Below, piece by piece: positions 1 through 12,289 of a stretch of DNA of 64,000 nt. The notes under the pieces are model-generated. The model was not told the DNA's origin. It saw only the letters and a list, made by a program, of their open reading frames with translations, and ran no database searches. Position numbers and translations under genes: made by a program. How positions within the stretch are numbered: the stretch's first letter is position 1; every line of letters starts with the position of its first letter. The stretch is from Zeus faber (taxonomy: Eukaryota; Chordata; Actinopteri; Zeiformes; Zeidae): the NCBI GenBank assembly GCA_960531495.1, contig OY482860.1, positions 6,880,371 to 6,944,370 on the forward strand, in the 5' to 3' direction.

Positions 1-245
1 AGGATTGCTCATCACTGGTTCATCAGCTCCGTATCCTCGTAAATGACTGCGACACCACCTGTACTGTTTATTTTAAATACACCGTAACCAGGATGTGCAT
101 GAGTGTGCATCCGCAGGGGAAAAATAAAAAAATAAAAGCTATGGTAGCACTTTACACTTGATTATAGACGCTGTAAAATCAGCTCACTGGATATGACAAA
201 TGCTTTTACTTTTAATACTTTAAGTACAGTTGAGAGCCAGTGCTT

Positions 246-345
246 ATATGTTGAGTCAAGTCAAGTCATGTTTATTTATACAGCCCTAATCACAATGCAG
301 TCTCAAGGGGTGCCGCAAACCCACGTTTCACACGGAAATCAACGG
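246..345 (-). repeat. Retroelement tail-like fragment
   Basis: AGTCAAGTCAAGTC followed by TTTATTTATACAGCCCTAAT and TCTCAAGGGG. This is a common fish interspersed-repeat shape (reverse complement of a LINE/SINE 3' end). No coding part is present. Confidence 0.5.
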
Positions 346-739
346 CATCCCCTCAAGGACAAACTACCGTTTCTACTTTTGCTTAAGTAGAAAACGTCAA
401 TTTGGTGAGTTCATTTTTACTAGAGTCATTTTGTGTGGCCGCGCTATGTACTTTAACTTCAGTGAGAGGACTCAGTGCTCCTTGCATTACCGACAAGGAG
501 GTGTCTAAATGCTTGAAAGAGTCAGGGAGACAACCTTGGCCTCATCATGGCGGCCGTCTCTGACCTGAAGCTGAAGAGCCGCCGACTTTTCCTCCTGAAC
601 GTCCGCAGCAGTATCTTTGCACTCCTGCAGAGGCCCGCGACACAGAGGGAACACTGCAGTGTATTCATTTTAACTTACCACCCCTTTTCACCCCTGACTC
701 GGTGCGCGTCACCGCCGCGAGCCGTCCACTCATCAGCTT

Positions 740-830
740 TCCGCATGTATCGGCAGTACCTGTAAAGCGACCTTGGGTTTTTTGAAAGGCGCTATATAAG
801 TTTAAGTTATAATTATTATTATTATTTTTA
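740..830 (+). repeat. L2-type retroelement 3' tail
   Basis: CTGTAAAGCGACCTTGGG then TTGAAAGGCGCTATATAAG and an ATT/TTA run, the typical 3' end of fish L2-like LINEs or their SINEs. Upstream sequence 480-740 may belong to it but shows no reverse transcriptase motif. Confidence 0.6.
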
Positions 831-840
831 CCTGCGACGG

Positions 841-1440
841 CTCCTCTCGTCCGACCTCAAACCGAATGGAACCGCCTCCGAGGTCCTCGATCAGGGCCGT
901 TCATTAGTCCGCGGGGAACAGATTGTCCTTTCATCCTGCGCCGCTGTCCTTCGGATAAACAGGCCTGAGTGTCGACATCTGACATCTGGACTCGGAAGGC
1001 CCGTCCTGACAAAGTGGCGGGAAAAATAGTAATCAAGCGACTCGGGTCCGATGGATGACGCATTAGACCACACCGAGGATAGTGCAAAAAAAAAACAAAC
1101 AAAAAAAAAAAAAGTCAACTTTGTGGCGTACCGGAGGACGATTTTGCAGAATGTTAAATAAGCTTCAATGTCAAACCACCCGATGTGAATCGGGTGGTTT
1201 TCCCCACTACATCAAGCAGTGTTTTCTGTTATCAAAATAAAAAAATTAAAATAAAAAAAAAAAATCCCCAAAAACTTCTCCTAATCATTTGAGGTAGTCA
1301 CACAGAAGAAGGAATCAAAAGGGGGGGGGTGCTCTTGTTCTTGGCAAACCCTTCACAATAGCGTATTTTCATCCAAGCTGAACGTCTGTCTTTGTGATCT
1401 GTTCCTGCAGGAGCCTGGCGCTCTGTCAGCCGCCCAACCC
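841..1440. other. Non-coding, CpG-moderate, with hairpin
   Basis: No gene. Contains an E2F-like GGCGGGAAA at 1016-1024, A runs near 1086 and 1250, and a perfect hairpin at 1173-1200. Confidence 0.6.
1173..1200. other. Perfect 12-bp hairpin
   Basis: Arms 1173-1184 (AAACCACCCGAT) and 1189-1200 are exact reverse complements around the loop GTGA. It resembles a bacterial terminator shape only by chance; in this genome its role is unknown. Confidence 0.8.
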
Positions 1441-1740
1441 AGGCAATAACTGTCATTAATTAGTCTGATAAATTACGTACAAAACAATGACATGTTTAAA
1501 TGGTCCAATTTAGCTCAAATCCTAAATGAGATATTACATCAAAAGCCGGTCGGTTTCCCTTTTAGCCCATTTAAAGAGGCATACTGCCTTTCTGAAAGCA
1601 TTTTAAAGGTTACGATTTCCTCAGATGATAAAGCAGCACCTTTTAATGAAATTCTAATTAGTAATTTCATGGACTTTGTTGCTAACCGTATCTGATTAGT
1701 GCACATTTTCACAGCACACTTTAATTAAGCACACTTACAA
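1440..1740. promoter_or_regulatory. Candidate conserved non-coding element
   Basis: Microsatellite-free block with balanced composition and many homeodomain cores (TCATTAATTAG, CTAATTAG, TTTAATTAAG). It looks like constrained vertebrate enhancer DNA by texture only; no alignment was possible. Confidence 0.35.
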
Positions 1741-1790
1741 TGCGGTTTCAAACATTAGCCACTCAAAGATGGTGCATCAAAAAAAAAAAA

Positions 1791-1841
1791 CTTACTTTGT
1801 AAACAGAAATGAGTCACAAACTCGCTTTGTAAACAGAAATG
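1791..1841 (+). repeat. Two direct copies of a TTTGTAAACAGAAATG motif
   Basis: Copies at 1791-1811 and 1821-1841, 30 bp apart, each with a GTAAACA forkhead-type core. They differ at two or three bases before the core. Confidence 0.7.
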
Positions 1842-3240
1842 TTGCACTTTTCATTTTTAATTAGAGTGGATTTGAATAAATTAGAAATACTTTCTGTGTA
1901 AGTGCCTACTTTTTCAGCTCACATTGCATGTGACCCTTTTTTTTTTTTTTTTCCCACCGCTATTCCTTATTCCGGCAATATAATGTAAAACGTGTCAAAT
2001 AGCTTCATTTCTCATTAGTTTCTCCGGAAATATCCCTGTTTGCTTTACACCATCTGAAATTGGTCAATGAATATATTCAAGAAGGGACCATTACAGGTGG
2101 TCTATTTTATTTTATTTTATTTTTTTAAACATTCACAGCATAATCACAATACAAATGTTCTCAACTGTAGTTTGGATTTTATGTAATTGTGTTTCCAATC
2201 CCGTTTTTTTTTTTTTGTCAAAGTCAATTACCTTGCGTTGGCGCGCTGAGGCCTGGATACTTTTAACCACAGAGCCCCGAGACGTAATCTGATTTCACTT
2301 CCATTCAAATCATTTTCCACTCTGAGATCTAATCCTGGTTTCACAATTTGAACTCTGACCCCGAATATCAACCGGACCGGCGTTGGTATTTCTAACGCTC
2401 ATCAGAGCTCAGTGTGGGAGTCTTCCCCTCACACTGGAGTGCTTTTGACACAGCCTTCACCCGGCAAACCCCGAGTGGGCCCCCGCGAACCCTCTCAGGT
2501 CCCTAACCACACAAGTGTTTCCACGGTGGCGAAACTGTTTCAGTGTGACTGACATACCCGGTGTTCGGGAACACAGTTATAAAAGTGCACAAAGCGTGAC
2601 AGACCACCTTGGCCCTACCTCCCTGCCCCATCTTTCCCTTTTAAACATGGAGTCCGCCCTGTCAAGTCACATGCCGGAGTCGTAATTTAGGCTAATAATT
2701 ACCAGACATCACCACAATGAAACATCAGTGTCTGAACTTCTTTGGACCAAACTGAATTTTAATACGTTTGGAAAAGGTTGGCCGGAGGCAGGAACCCTGC
2801 GCACTGGGAAAGCCAGCAAACATGTGGAAGCACTTTGGGAAGTGATAAATGATTTGAAATCCACAGCGTCCCTGAAAATGGAAATTAGGGCGAACAGGTG
2901 TTAAATGGGAACCACTAGTGCATTTTGAACGGTGAAGGAAAAAAAAATAAAAAAGAAAAGATCCCAGGTCTTGGGGGCCAGATGTAACAGGGCTGAGCTG
3001 CGACTGGGTGGGGAAGTGAATGGGGGGAGGGCAGAGGGGTGGGGGTGGGTGGTGGTGGGGGCGATATTGGTGAGTGGTCATGGCCTGAGGTGTGCGATGT
3101 GTGGAGGCCCCATATGCCTGTGACCTCCCCTCCAAGAAATAACCGATCATTTGTGTCAGCTGTTCTGGGGGAGAAGCTTCTCCCCCGCCGTCGCTGCAAA
3201 CACATTGCCGCCTTGACTGGGGTGCAGAAATAGCAGTGTT
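1842..3240. other. Non-coding, nothing recognised
   Basis: T runs at 1938-1952 and 2203-2216, and a GT/GGGG-rich stretch at 3000-3060. The longest minus-strand frame (2725-3282) is His/Pro-rich translation of that skewed stretch and has no family features. Confidence 0.6.
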
Positions 3241-3660
3241 ATCAATTTTGGTTTTATTTGCCTTTAAAGATAATGCGTGCAAACTAATTTTTTTTTAGCC
3301 GTAATGGACTGTACATGTGAGGTATTTGAGCGAGAGAATATGATAACAGCCTTCGCTCACACATTCTCATCACCTCTGGCATTATTGCTAATTTGTATGG
3401 GCGCCGTATTTAACGTGGATAATTGCCATAAATTGGAACTTTATTCACAGTGGGTCACAAAATGGTCACGAAGTATAACAGCCATCACGAGAGGAAGACA
3501 AATTTTCTAAATGTTGTCTTACTCTCACTGGAAGTCAAGCCAAGGGAACTTGGCCGTAACCTCAATGCCCATGATTTCATTCACGTCTTGCGTTGGCTCG
3601 GCTGCACCTTAGGGAGCCAATTTGAATCGTGACGAGTCATCGACATTGTCAGAGATAATG
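3240..3660. promoter_or_regulatory. Candidate conserved non-coding element
   Basis: Low-repeat block with TTATTGCTAATTTG, GGATAATTGCCATAAA and CATAAATT motifs, typical of Hox/homeodomain-bound enhancers. Inference from texture. Confidence 0.35.
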
Positions 3661-4260
3661 AATAAATAACTAAAAAGGCAAATGTCACCGACTTTGGAGA
3701 AAACAACACCACTGTAAGGTCATCAACTGGGATTGTGTTTCATTGTCGGCGGGGCAAGCACATCATTTAAACTTTGCACTGATTAAGTCTAAGCACGGTG
3801 CGTGGCAAACCAAGCTCACGTGGACAGATATGCATCTGCGGCACGCCCGCACGGACTGTATTTACCGGTGGACAGGCAGGCGGTAAACAAAAAAAAAAAG
3901 TTGAAATAATCAACTTTGAAAGGCCACGTCACCTCCGCTCCAATTTGGTGCAAACTCGGCACGGATCCAGGCCGAGCCCTAGCGGCCGCCAAACGTTCCC
4001 GCCATTTTGATTTGGCGGGAAAGTTTTTCTTGGATATCTCGTTCTCGAAGGCACCCGCTCTTTTTCTAATTGTACAACGCATCATCTCTCGTGCGTGCGC
4101 TCCATCGACTTAAATGAGAACGGAGCGGGCGGACAATTCTACTGAAAGCAGCCACTAGAGAGCGTCACGCCTCTGGTGGCTCTGCGTTGATCTGACGCTT
4201 TCTGTTTTGCATCGTTTCTTTTTTTTTGGGGGGGGGGGGTGTACATTTACTTTTCCCTTC
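3661..4260. other. Non-coding with paired E2F-type motif
   Basis: No gene. Contains the inverted E2F pair at 3996-4022 and a T/G homopolymer at 4220-4240. Confidence 0.6.
3996..4022. promoter_or_regulatory. Inverted pair of E2F-type sites
   Basis: TTCCCGCCA (3996-4004) and TGGCGGGAA (4013-4021) are exact reverse complements 8 bp apart. The right copy extends to TTTGGCGGGAAA, the classical E2F/DP site. No promoter is known here. Confidence 0.55.
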
Positions 4261-4264
4261 CCCT

Positions 4265-4770
4265 GTCAATCTCATTTGTATTATCGATTTCATGGAACAT
4301 TTTCTCATACATGGCTTGTCCACTTGTTTTTGAATTAATAGCTCAGGTTATTTTTATCCAGCTGTTAAAACAGAAGAGGTCAGCACAAGGTGGGCTCGGC
4401 TCTCTGGCGATGGTGACAATCTGTTATATATTGCCTGAACCTAAGAAAAGCCCAAACTACATCAATCTGAGGGAGCCGTGTATTGAGGAAATGGACGGCT
4501 GCTGGGACAGTTTTATTTGAGATGTATAGACGTGGCGCTCACAGTGGCACCCCGCCCAGATGGGGTTTAATCCTGTCTATACATCAACATAAGTTAACCA
4601 TTTCATTAACCCTGCTGAGCTGACCATAGCTGTGGGAAGGCTAACGGACGGCATTGTTTGGCCGTGACACCGCCGTATGGGAGTTTAATTGGCTATCCCG
4701 TTAATAACACAGGCAAACTAATTTAGCAGAACCTGTCCTCTTTTAAACCGCGGGAACAAAGAGTAGGAGG
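4265..4770. promoter_or_regulatory. Strong candidate conserved non-coding element
   Basis: About 500 bp free of simple repeats, with TTAATAGCTCAGG, CTGTTATATATTG, GTTTAATTGGC and ACTAATTTAG motifs and a repeated TGTATAGAC/GTCTATACA inverted pair (4522-4530 and 4576-4584). Texture is that of a deeply conserved enhancer. Confidence 0.4.
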
Positions 4771-5819
4771 GTGGAAATCAATCTTAGCTTTGTGCCTGAG
4801 CCACTGACCCGTTCACGCTTTGAAGATTGTTGCCGTGAAAAAAAAAAAAAAGCATCTGAGAAGTTATTTAACTACAAACAGAGCCTACCTTCCCCATTCC
4901 AGCTGCATAATCAGGCATAATAAGTGACTGCAAAGGTCCACTTAATGTATTTCTAACACTGGAGACCTGCTAATCCTGTCAGGGGGAATGAAATGGGAGG
5001 TGTGGGGGAGGAGGGGGGTGTGGAAGCCCAGCCATGGAGCTGAGCGTTTAACTCCATAACCATGCAGGCAAATGCCTGGGCGCATTTCACACAAAAAGAG
5101 AAAGAGAGGGAGAATAAGCCCAGCTTCATATTTCAGCCCAAACTGGGGATCCATTTTTCCGCTTTAGTGGCCATCGAGGAACAGTGGGAACAACAACAGC
5201 GGCCGCGGCCGTAACAGCCTGTCTCACTGGGCTGAGTCCTCATAAACCTACGCCATTATCGCTCTCTTTATGGGCTTCGGGGAAGGAAAAAAATAAATAA
5301 AAGCGAGGCCTTTAAATCAGCCATGTGTGCTCGCTTAGGAGTACATCAGCCCCCCCCCCCCCCCCGCTTTTCATGGATTCTGCCATTCTTTACAGACCAT
5401 TCAGTGGAATTTGGTGATGCCCCTTTTTCGTCAATAATGCATTTTAGAAATGCTAACCTCCGCCCGGAAGCTACTAGGTACCAGGTGCGGCGGCGGGTGT
5501 GCGGCCGTGGCCGTGAGTCTGGGCCGTGGGTAATGATTATTTTCAAACTCGCTGATAAATTCTATATTTTACAACCCGTTATCGCCATCCCTTGATCCCA
5601 TTTTTTTTCTTCAATAATTTCAATTCATATAAATTTGAACATAAACAAGACATAATCCAACATTTTTGAAGCTCTCGGAAGAAAAAAAAAAAAAAAGGTG
5701 CAGAGAAAACAAACAAAGGGCTTTGAATATGCCAAACACACTCGGTATCGCATTTCCCCCTGCTCTGCTCGTCAAAGCACGTTTTTTTTTTTTTGTAATT
5801 TATTTTTTATTTTTTATGG
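4771..5819. other. Non-coding, mixed
   Basis: A13 at 4838, C run at 5351-5365, A and T runs at 5680 and 5780. 4860-5010 and 5200-5280 are enhancer-like in texture (CATAATCAGGCATAATAAG). No gene. Confidence 0.5.
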
Positions 5820-6130
5820 CGCTCTCTGAAATTCAGGGGCCCCATTAACAGTTCAAGCATATAATCACATCTCCGTAATGAGGTATTAATTAAGCGAGGG
5901 GCATCTATTGCCCCACTAAACAGCCTCATAAACAATTGACAGGAGATTTGCGATTTTTGACTCCCTGACACCATTAAACAAATCAATATTGGGCTTTGCA
6001 GACATGCTCTCCGGCTGGCTCCCTCTCTGGTCTTTGCCAATCAACTCCGCGGAATACTAATGAGGGAATTAACTGCCTCGTATTCCGCATGTGTCCCATC
6101 AAACAGATCCTTATCAAGTGACTCTCATTT
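5820..6130. promoter_or_regulatory. Candidate conserved non-coding element
   Basis: Repeat-free block with GAGGTATTAATTAAGCG, CCATTAAACAAATCAATATTG, ACTAATGAGGGAATTAAC and CATTTGCAT motifs. Confidence 0.4.
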
Positions 6131-7559
6131 GCATGGATGAAGACTCTGCTTTGTAGGTAAAGATTTCACAATATGCCACTCATTTTTCCACCCTACCCCC
6201 ACCCATCTCCTCCCCGCCTCTTGTCTCAGCCTCCCTCTCTCTCTCTCTCTCTCTCTTTCTTGAAAGAAAAAAAAAATAACAGAATAGAAATACATGGCCA
6301 CTAGACGCACACACCCACGCCCACACGCACGCACGCTCGCTCGCACAAACACGGCTGCACTTGGCAATAATCGGGTCCGTTTGGGTATCCCTGTGCAGGA
6401 ACCCGTGATGATGTAAGACAATAACGTATCACAGCGGCTGAGGCGGTTGGCTCCACTGTACTGGCAAGATTTCCCCTCGCCGCGTCCGCGCTTTGAAAAT
6501 GTCTGCGCCGCTGTTTGTTTGAGACTCAGACAACATCGTCTGGCGTCGCACTCCTTTTTGAGTGGTGCAGTAATCTTGTTTGATGAATATTGCACTTGGA
6601 GAGCTTAATGATGTTTGCTGTTCAAATTACAATTCTGAGTCTTTGGAGCCTTGCTTTTTCCACTGGAGTGTTATACAATCAAAAAGAGTGTCCAACCCTG
6701 CTGGGACCGACGTGGCGCAAATGCCTCTTGAACGACACGGGGAATCGCTGTTGTAAAGTGCCATCGTAAACGTCTTTCTCCAATTATCGATCGCCGATGT
6801 TACCCACAATGCAGCTCCTCGGAACCTTCCGTAAAGATCCATTGAAGTTGCCGCTGTGATTTGATATTCCATGTATCAAAATTATATTAAAGTGGTAATC
6901 CGTGAGATTATTTTGATTTTTAAAAATCCCATATTTGATTCTTTATTTAGCTGACACTAAAATAAATGACCTTTCAATGTATTTGCATTGTGCCTCTTCT
7001 CCTCTATGCTGCTGCCATTGTTGGTGGTGGGGTCCACCTTTCCTGGCAACAATGCACTGATTGGGCAGGCACAAGAAGTGAAAGGCAGCACGTGAATTAG
7101 ATAAAGCAGGGTAGCTAATTGTTGTCAGTAAACTATCAATATGGATGAACGTTCACATTAAAAAAGCACCCTCGGATAAAAAAAAAAACCATCACAAGGG
7201 AACCATTAATCAATTAATCAGAAGAAGGCACGCTTTGGAGAAAACAACATGGCCGTCGCAGAGCAAAGACTATCGTCGAGATTATATACGATTAGATTAG
7301 ATAGATTAGATAAGATTATCGTCGCGGTTTCAAATGGAATTCCTGCACCTGCAGGGTAATCTACCCAACGCAGACAATCTTATGGATTTCCACTTTAAAG
7401 TGCGATCACTAGCTTTTATTGATGGCCGTTCTTCATTTCGCGTTACATTTTAGGTAAGCCATAGGTTTGGCTTTGAGAGACGGTGAGTCCAGAGAGAGAT
7501 ACCGTCTAACTGAATCCAACGTGGGTTCTCTCCCCTCGGTGCTCACACCACCAAAACCG
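6131..7559. other. Non-coding with CT and CA/CG microsatellites
   Basis: CT run at 6230-6257, a CACG-type imperfect repeat at 6306-6350, GATTAGATTAGATA repeats at 7290-7318. No gene. Confidence 0.6.
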
Positions 7560-8760
7560 ATGAGTGACGGGGGAAGTGCCTATTGTCACGGCGCCGCGTG
7601 TGTGGCCGCCGGGCGGGGACTTAATGCTGGAGATTGACTCTTAATTGCGGTGGGGAACGCTCCTCTTTTCTCATTAATGAGATGGAGCCCGCGCCTGGAG
7701 ATTTCCCCCATCACACAAACACACTCCTCTACCGGCCAGGTTAAGCGCTGTTCAGATTATTGGCTTCTCCATGTATGATTTCTCATACATGCACTCTGTC
7801 CACACAGGTTGTGAACACCAGAGAAGGAGGGGGAGTGGGGGACCAAGCTGGGGTCGTGGGGCTGGTCAGGGGGGCTGTGAAGCGAGGCAGTCACATGTGG
7901 GATATGAGTCCAGAAGAGGCTCGGCGCAACCCAGGGGCAGGAGAAACCTCTCCGCAGCGCCTAACGAGGCAGATGAGGAGGCCATTTATAGGATCATGTT
8001 TCATTTGCATTTTGTCCGGCCTCCAGATCAAAAGACAATCTTAATTTGAGTGCCGCCGCGATGGAAAGTGAGTGTTTCCTGACGGATACAGATGTTGCGG
8101 GTGAGTCAGAGCAGAGTGGAGAGAGGAGTGCAGGGCGGGGATGCAGGGCTGCAGCGGTGCAGTGAGTCTGTCTGCCGGTCTGTGTGTCTGGAGGCAGGGG
8201 GGTTAACCTCTGCCTAAAGAAACGACCACTGGCTCCCCATGATGCATAACCGTGAGGGATTAAAGCTCACAAAGCAGCAGACTGTTTGGTGGAGCACTAA
8301 AACGTGCTCCTCTGGGGCTCATTGAAAAATGATTGCCGATTAAGTGTTTGAAGTCTGCCAAAGACGAGTGTGCTTTTTTAGTGGGATGACGATGAAACTC
8401 TATCTTCCCTGCTTATGCAGGCAATTTTCCCCCTCTTTTTTCCACTAACTGTACCATGATGTGTGTTCTCTTGTCGCGCCTGGAGTTGAGGTTGCCAAAC
8501 TCATTTCACCTCTTGGACCCCAGCTTGACTGGAAGCCAGACAACCAAAAGTGATAAGAGTGAATTAAGCTGCTGCTCTCCAGCGGGGATGTTATAATACT
8601 GCCAGAGAGAGACATTGATTTCCCTATGAGAACAACAGGTGAGCATGTCGAAAATAACCAGGAATTACCTAAATAGCAGCTAATGCTGCTCTATAAAGAT
8701 AAAACTATGTTTATGGAAATAAAGAGGATTAGGTTCCATAACTCAGTTCAACTGTGATAA
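7560..8760. promoter_or_regulatory. Candidate regulatory block
   Basis: Largely repeat-free apart from G-rich 7830-7870. Contains TTAATTGCGG, TCATTAATGAG (palindromic), CATTTATAGGATCATG, CATTTGCATTTTG and TCAAAAGACAATC. Enhancer-like by texture. Confidence 0.3.
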
Positions 8761-10192
8761 ATGGGGTCAGGGCTTAGTGCCATATTTAGAGAACCATAAT
8801 AGTTATAATTTCTAGATAACCTTATTTTGCCAACAACTGGGAATTATTTTTTAACATATTTCTTAATGGCATGTTAACATATTTTTCTAAATACTAAAAT
8901 GTCCCCTAGTATTGATTCAAGATGACAAATAGTACATTTTACATGAGACTTTCTTGGGGAATTTTCTTCATAAATCTTAAAAATATACAAAAGGTATGCT
9001 GTTGGTCTAAATGTGGCACAGTATCTGTGTTATTTGTCAGTTCTTTTTTAAGTATTAAGGCAGTAATGATGGTAAGGACGGTCAAGATAACCACCCAAAG
9101 GCATATGGATCGCTGGCCGCTTTGATGAATTGAGCTTCCAAGAAGACTAATAACGCAAAGTGAACTGGAGGAAATCATTTGTGCGAGAGACAACGTCGGG
9201 AGTGATGACAAACGTAGCTTTGCATTTTTTTTGTTTTTTTTCTCTAGTTGCACCTCAATTCGCTGCGATGTCGGACTTTGAAACTGCGGCCCGCGCCGAT
9301 ATATTATCATGTTACACTCATTTGTTTTCATTATTGCATCAAAGAAGACCTGGTCATGCAGCGACCATTTCTCTGCTGTAAGGGGGCCTGAAGAACAAAT
9401 GTGACTCTGGAGTCAGATTGAGGTTAGGCAAACAATAAAGAATCTGCGCTTTAATAAAGGGGCAGAGTCACATTCTTGCGTTCTATACCTAAAAAAGTGC
9501 AACAGTCACTGGAGTTGAACAAAAGAAAAAAACACCAGTGAGAAGCTGATTTTATTTCTGGAGGTCATGTTCACCGAACGTCTACAACACCGACGCCCCG
9601 CCAACGTTCTTCAAGAAGCTTTGGTGGTGACTTTAAAAAGCAAACGGTCGCAAAGTTTTCATCTGGGCGTTGGGAAAAAAAAAATCTGTGGCGTTTTGTC
9701 TAACCGCTGTAAAAGGAGCTAAGCCGGGTATGTTAAGTAGCCTCGCAGAGGAGCCGGGGGCCAGGGGTAAAGGGTGAGCCTGGCCCCGGTGGACAGGTGG
9801 AGGTAAGCTGAGACGCGTACCACCCAAGGGGAGGATGAACTTGAGACGTGTCCCTCACCGTCCTGCGAGGTTGGAGGTCAGCAGACAGCCCCGCGGAGCA
9901 GCCAGGATGCCGCAGTCGCCGCGGGAAGGCCGGGCCCTTCCTCCCCAGGTGAAATGGAACCACGAGCGGGTTAGGTCAGTCATTATTAGGGCTCATAAAA
10001 TATAATCAAAAGCCAGCCTCTGATACTCAGGTGGTCAGACAGGAACAGAGCACACCTTTGTGCTGGGGAGGGCTATTACTCATGCATAAAAACAGACACA
10101 CCTTGTTCCAATGACTGAGATATATCTCTCAATCAAGCGACTTTGTCTTGAATACTTGGAAAGCAACCCCCTCAAAGAGAGCCCCCCCACCC
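8761..10192. other. Non-coding, nothing recognised
   Basis: AT-rich to about 9000, then mixed, then GC-rich 9700-9960. No open frame has protein character. Confidence 0.55.
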
Positions 10193-10241
10193 CACACACG
10201 CACACACGCACGCACGCACGCACACACACACACACACACAA
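10193..10241. repeat. CA/CG microsatellite
   Basis: CACG units grading into a CA run. Confidence 0.9.
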
Positions 10242-10289
10242 GATGGAATTGTTTAACTTGCAGAGGATCTGTTGGATGCACCTCCTTAA

Positions 10290-10530
10290 GTGTCACAAAC
10301 GGTGTATAGTCCCACATCCACAATATGTGAGACGCGGAGGTTTCATGCTAATCTGTCTAAGACATCAGAATATGGCGATAACCGGTTGTGAGCCCAGGGG
10401 TTGTTTGATTTCCACCGGCATCTCTATCTGAGGCAGATTTATTGTTTGTGTTTGAAATCCGGTAATTAAGGCAGCTGCAAATTTGTATTTCTGTTGTCTG
10501 CGGCCTTGGGACAGGATTAACAGCATTTAG
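10290..10530. promoter_or_regulatory. Candidate conserved non-coding element
   Basis: Repeat-free block with CATGCTAATCTG, CGGTAATTAAGG and GATTTATTGTTTG. Confidence 0.3.
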
Positions 10531-11798
10531 CTTTGTGGAATGTACCCGCCCCCCTTTAAATAGGAGGGATAAAAAAAAAATGTATAGAAAATAAGAAAAA
10601 AAAAAATTTGATTTGTTCATCATCAGCCCACTAGTGTACTTCTGGCATTCTAAAAAACATTAAATATGATTGAGCAAGACTCCACAGAATATTTATGGTA
10701 TGCTACCCTAAATATAGATCTACAATTCATCCATCCGCTGCCCCCGAGAGAATGATTCTTGAGAAAAGAACACTGATTTTGAGGAGAATACGTGGAATTA
10801 GCGGCATTTCCTGCACTTCAAAGCCAACAACTGACACGAGTCACACATATTTTTAAGTGAAACAACTACAACGATGCCTTTGGTTGAATTTTGAGCTTGA
10901 CATAAAAGTGACGGATGATGCCAAAAGGTATTTGGACTGGCTATTGCTTTCTGACACCCATTACCGCCACATTACAAGAGCACGTCAAGCTTGAACATAT
11001 TTCCCATTTCTGCAGTGCAACCTTAACAAAGGGTTACATTATGGCCCGGGGACCCTCAGGCGGTCGCAGGGCCTGCCCTGGGCTGCGTCTACAGGGTGAC
11101 ATCTCAACTCCTTGGCTTATTACGCCTGCCTATCAATCCTCAGCTCCCAGCCGTTCGCTCGCTGACAAACACCGGACGAGCTGTCACCGCCCGTGACCCG
11201 CTGCACTGTCTTGCACACCGGGAGGGGAAGAAAGGTTTTAACTCCACCTTAAGAGAGCAGATGGGCGTACAGATAAGGTTGATTTTGAGATGGCAATAAT
11301 TCATTTCAGCCACTTCGTCTTGCAGCCCAGTTCATGGTACTGACTGAATTTCCATGTTGATTTTTATCTAAGCTACGTTACGGCGACTGGTGTTTTGTGC
11401 TCACAACTTATTTGTCTTTTCTGCTTCAACATTTACCACATGTCATCTTGAACCAAGTCATGTGCCAAACCTGTGTGTGTGATCAGAATTCCAGTACCGA
11501 TTAAACAAAATGCAGGCATCAACCTCCGGAGCTCAGTGGCGTTAATGTGACCGTGAACGCGCTGCGCCCCCAGATTGCAGAGCTTGAAGTGTATCTCCAC
11601 CCATGGCCTCATCAGCTATTCTGCAGCATATCCATCCATCAGTTTTATTTACCCACTCCTTCCTGTTTAGCGTCTCGGGGGCTCAAGTCTGTCCCGGCTC
11701 ACTAGAGGCGTAAGGCAGGGAGACGCTCTGAACAGAACACACTGAGACGCGCACGTGCACGCGCACACACACGTGCACAAACGCACGCAACGTGTGGG

Positions 11799-11842
<44 letters not shown>

Positions 11843-12289
11843 ATACAGGCCTTATGAGCCAAGCCCGCCTGTCACTGGAAGTGGGAAGAAACCGGAACGC
11901 TGAGGAGAACCACCGTGTCCCCTTCTACCACATGTCTCTGAGCAATGTTGCCAAACATGTAACATGGATCAGAGAGGAAAAACAAAACCGGCCTTCCATG
12001 CCTCCATCTCCTTACCCATAGCTTATGCTCCATTTAACAATCACAAAAGTTGTCTATTGTCTCATTGTTAGGTATTCACTGTTAGATGAACGCCTTCTCT
12101 CGGAGATCGGGGGACCGCTCTGGTGAAGGGTTGGCCTTCACAGTGTATCGTTGATTTCAGACCTTTATTGTTTTATCTATTGTCATGTTTGTTCTGTAAA
12201 GGATATGTATTTTTTATCTTATCTCTGTAATCTGTACTGTCCAACGATCTGCGCGGCTGATTCCACTCTGTCCATAGTATCCGTCTAAT
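10531..12289. other. Non-coding with CA microsatellite
   Basis: A runs near 10570 and 10595; CA/CACG repeat at 11745-11842. 10660-11340 is repeat-free. No gene. Confidence 0.55.
11745..11842. repeat. CA microsatellite
   Basis: Imperfect CACGTGCACGC start, then an uninterrupted CA run of about 21 units. Confidence 0.9.

Noticed and set aside
1173-1200. Bacterial rho-independent terminator, suggesting contamination
   Set aside because: No following U-tract on either strand and the surrounding DNA is vertebrate in repeats and composition.
2725-3282. 185-codon minus-strand frame
   Set aside because: His/Pro-rich translation of a G/T-skewed stretch; no homology features or splice context.
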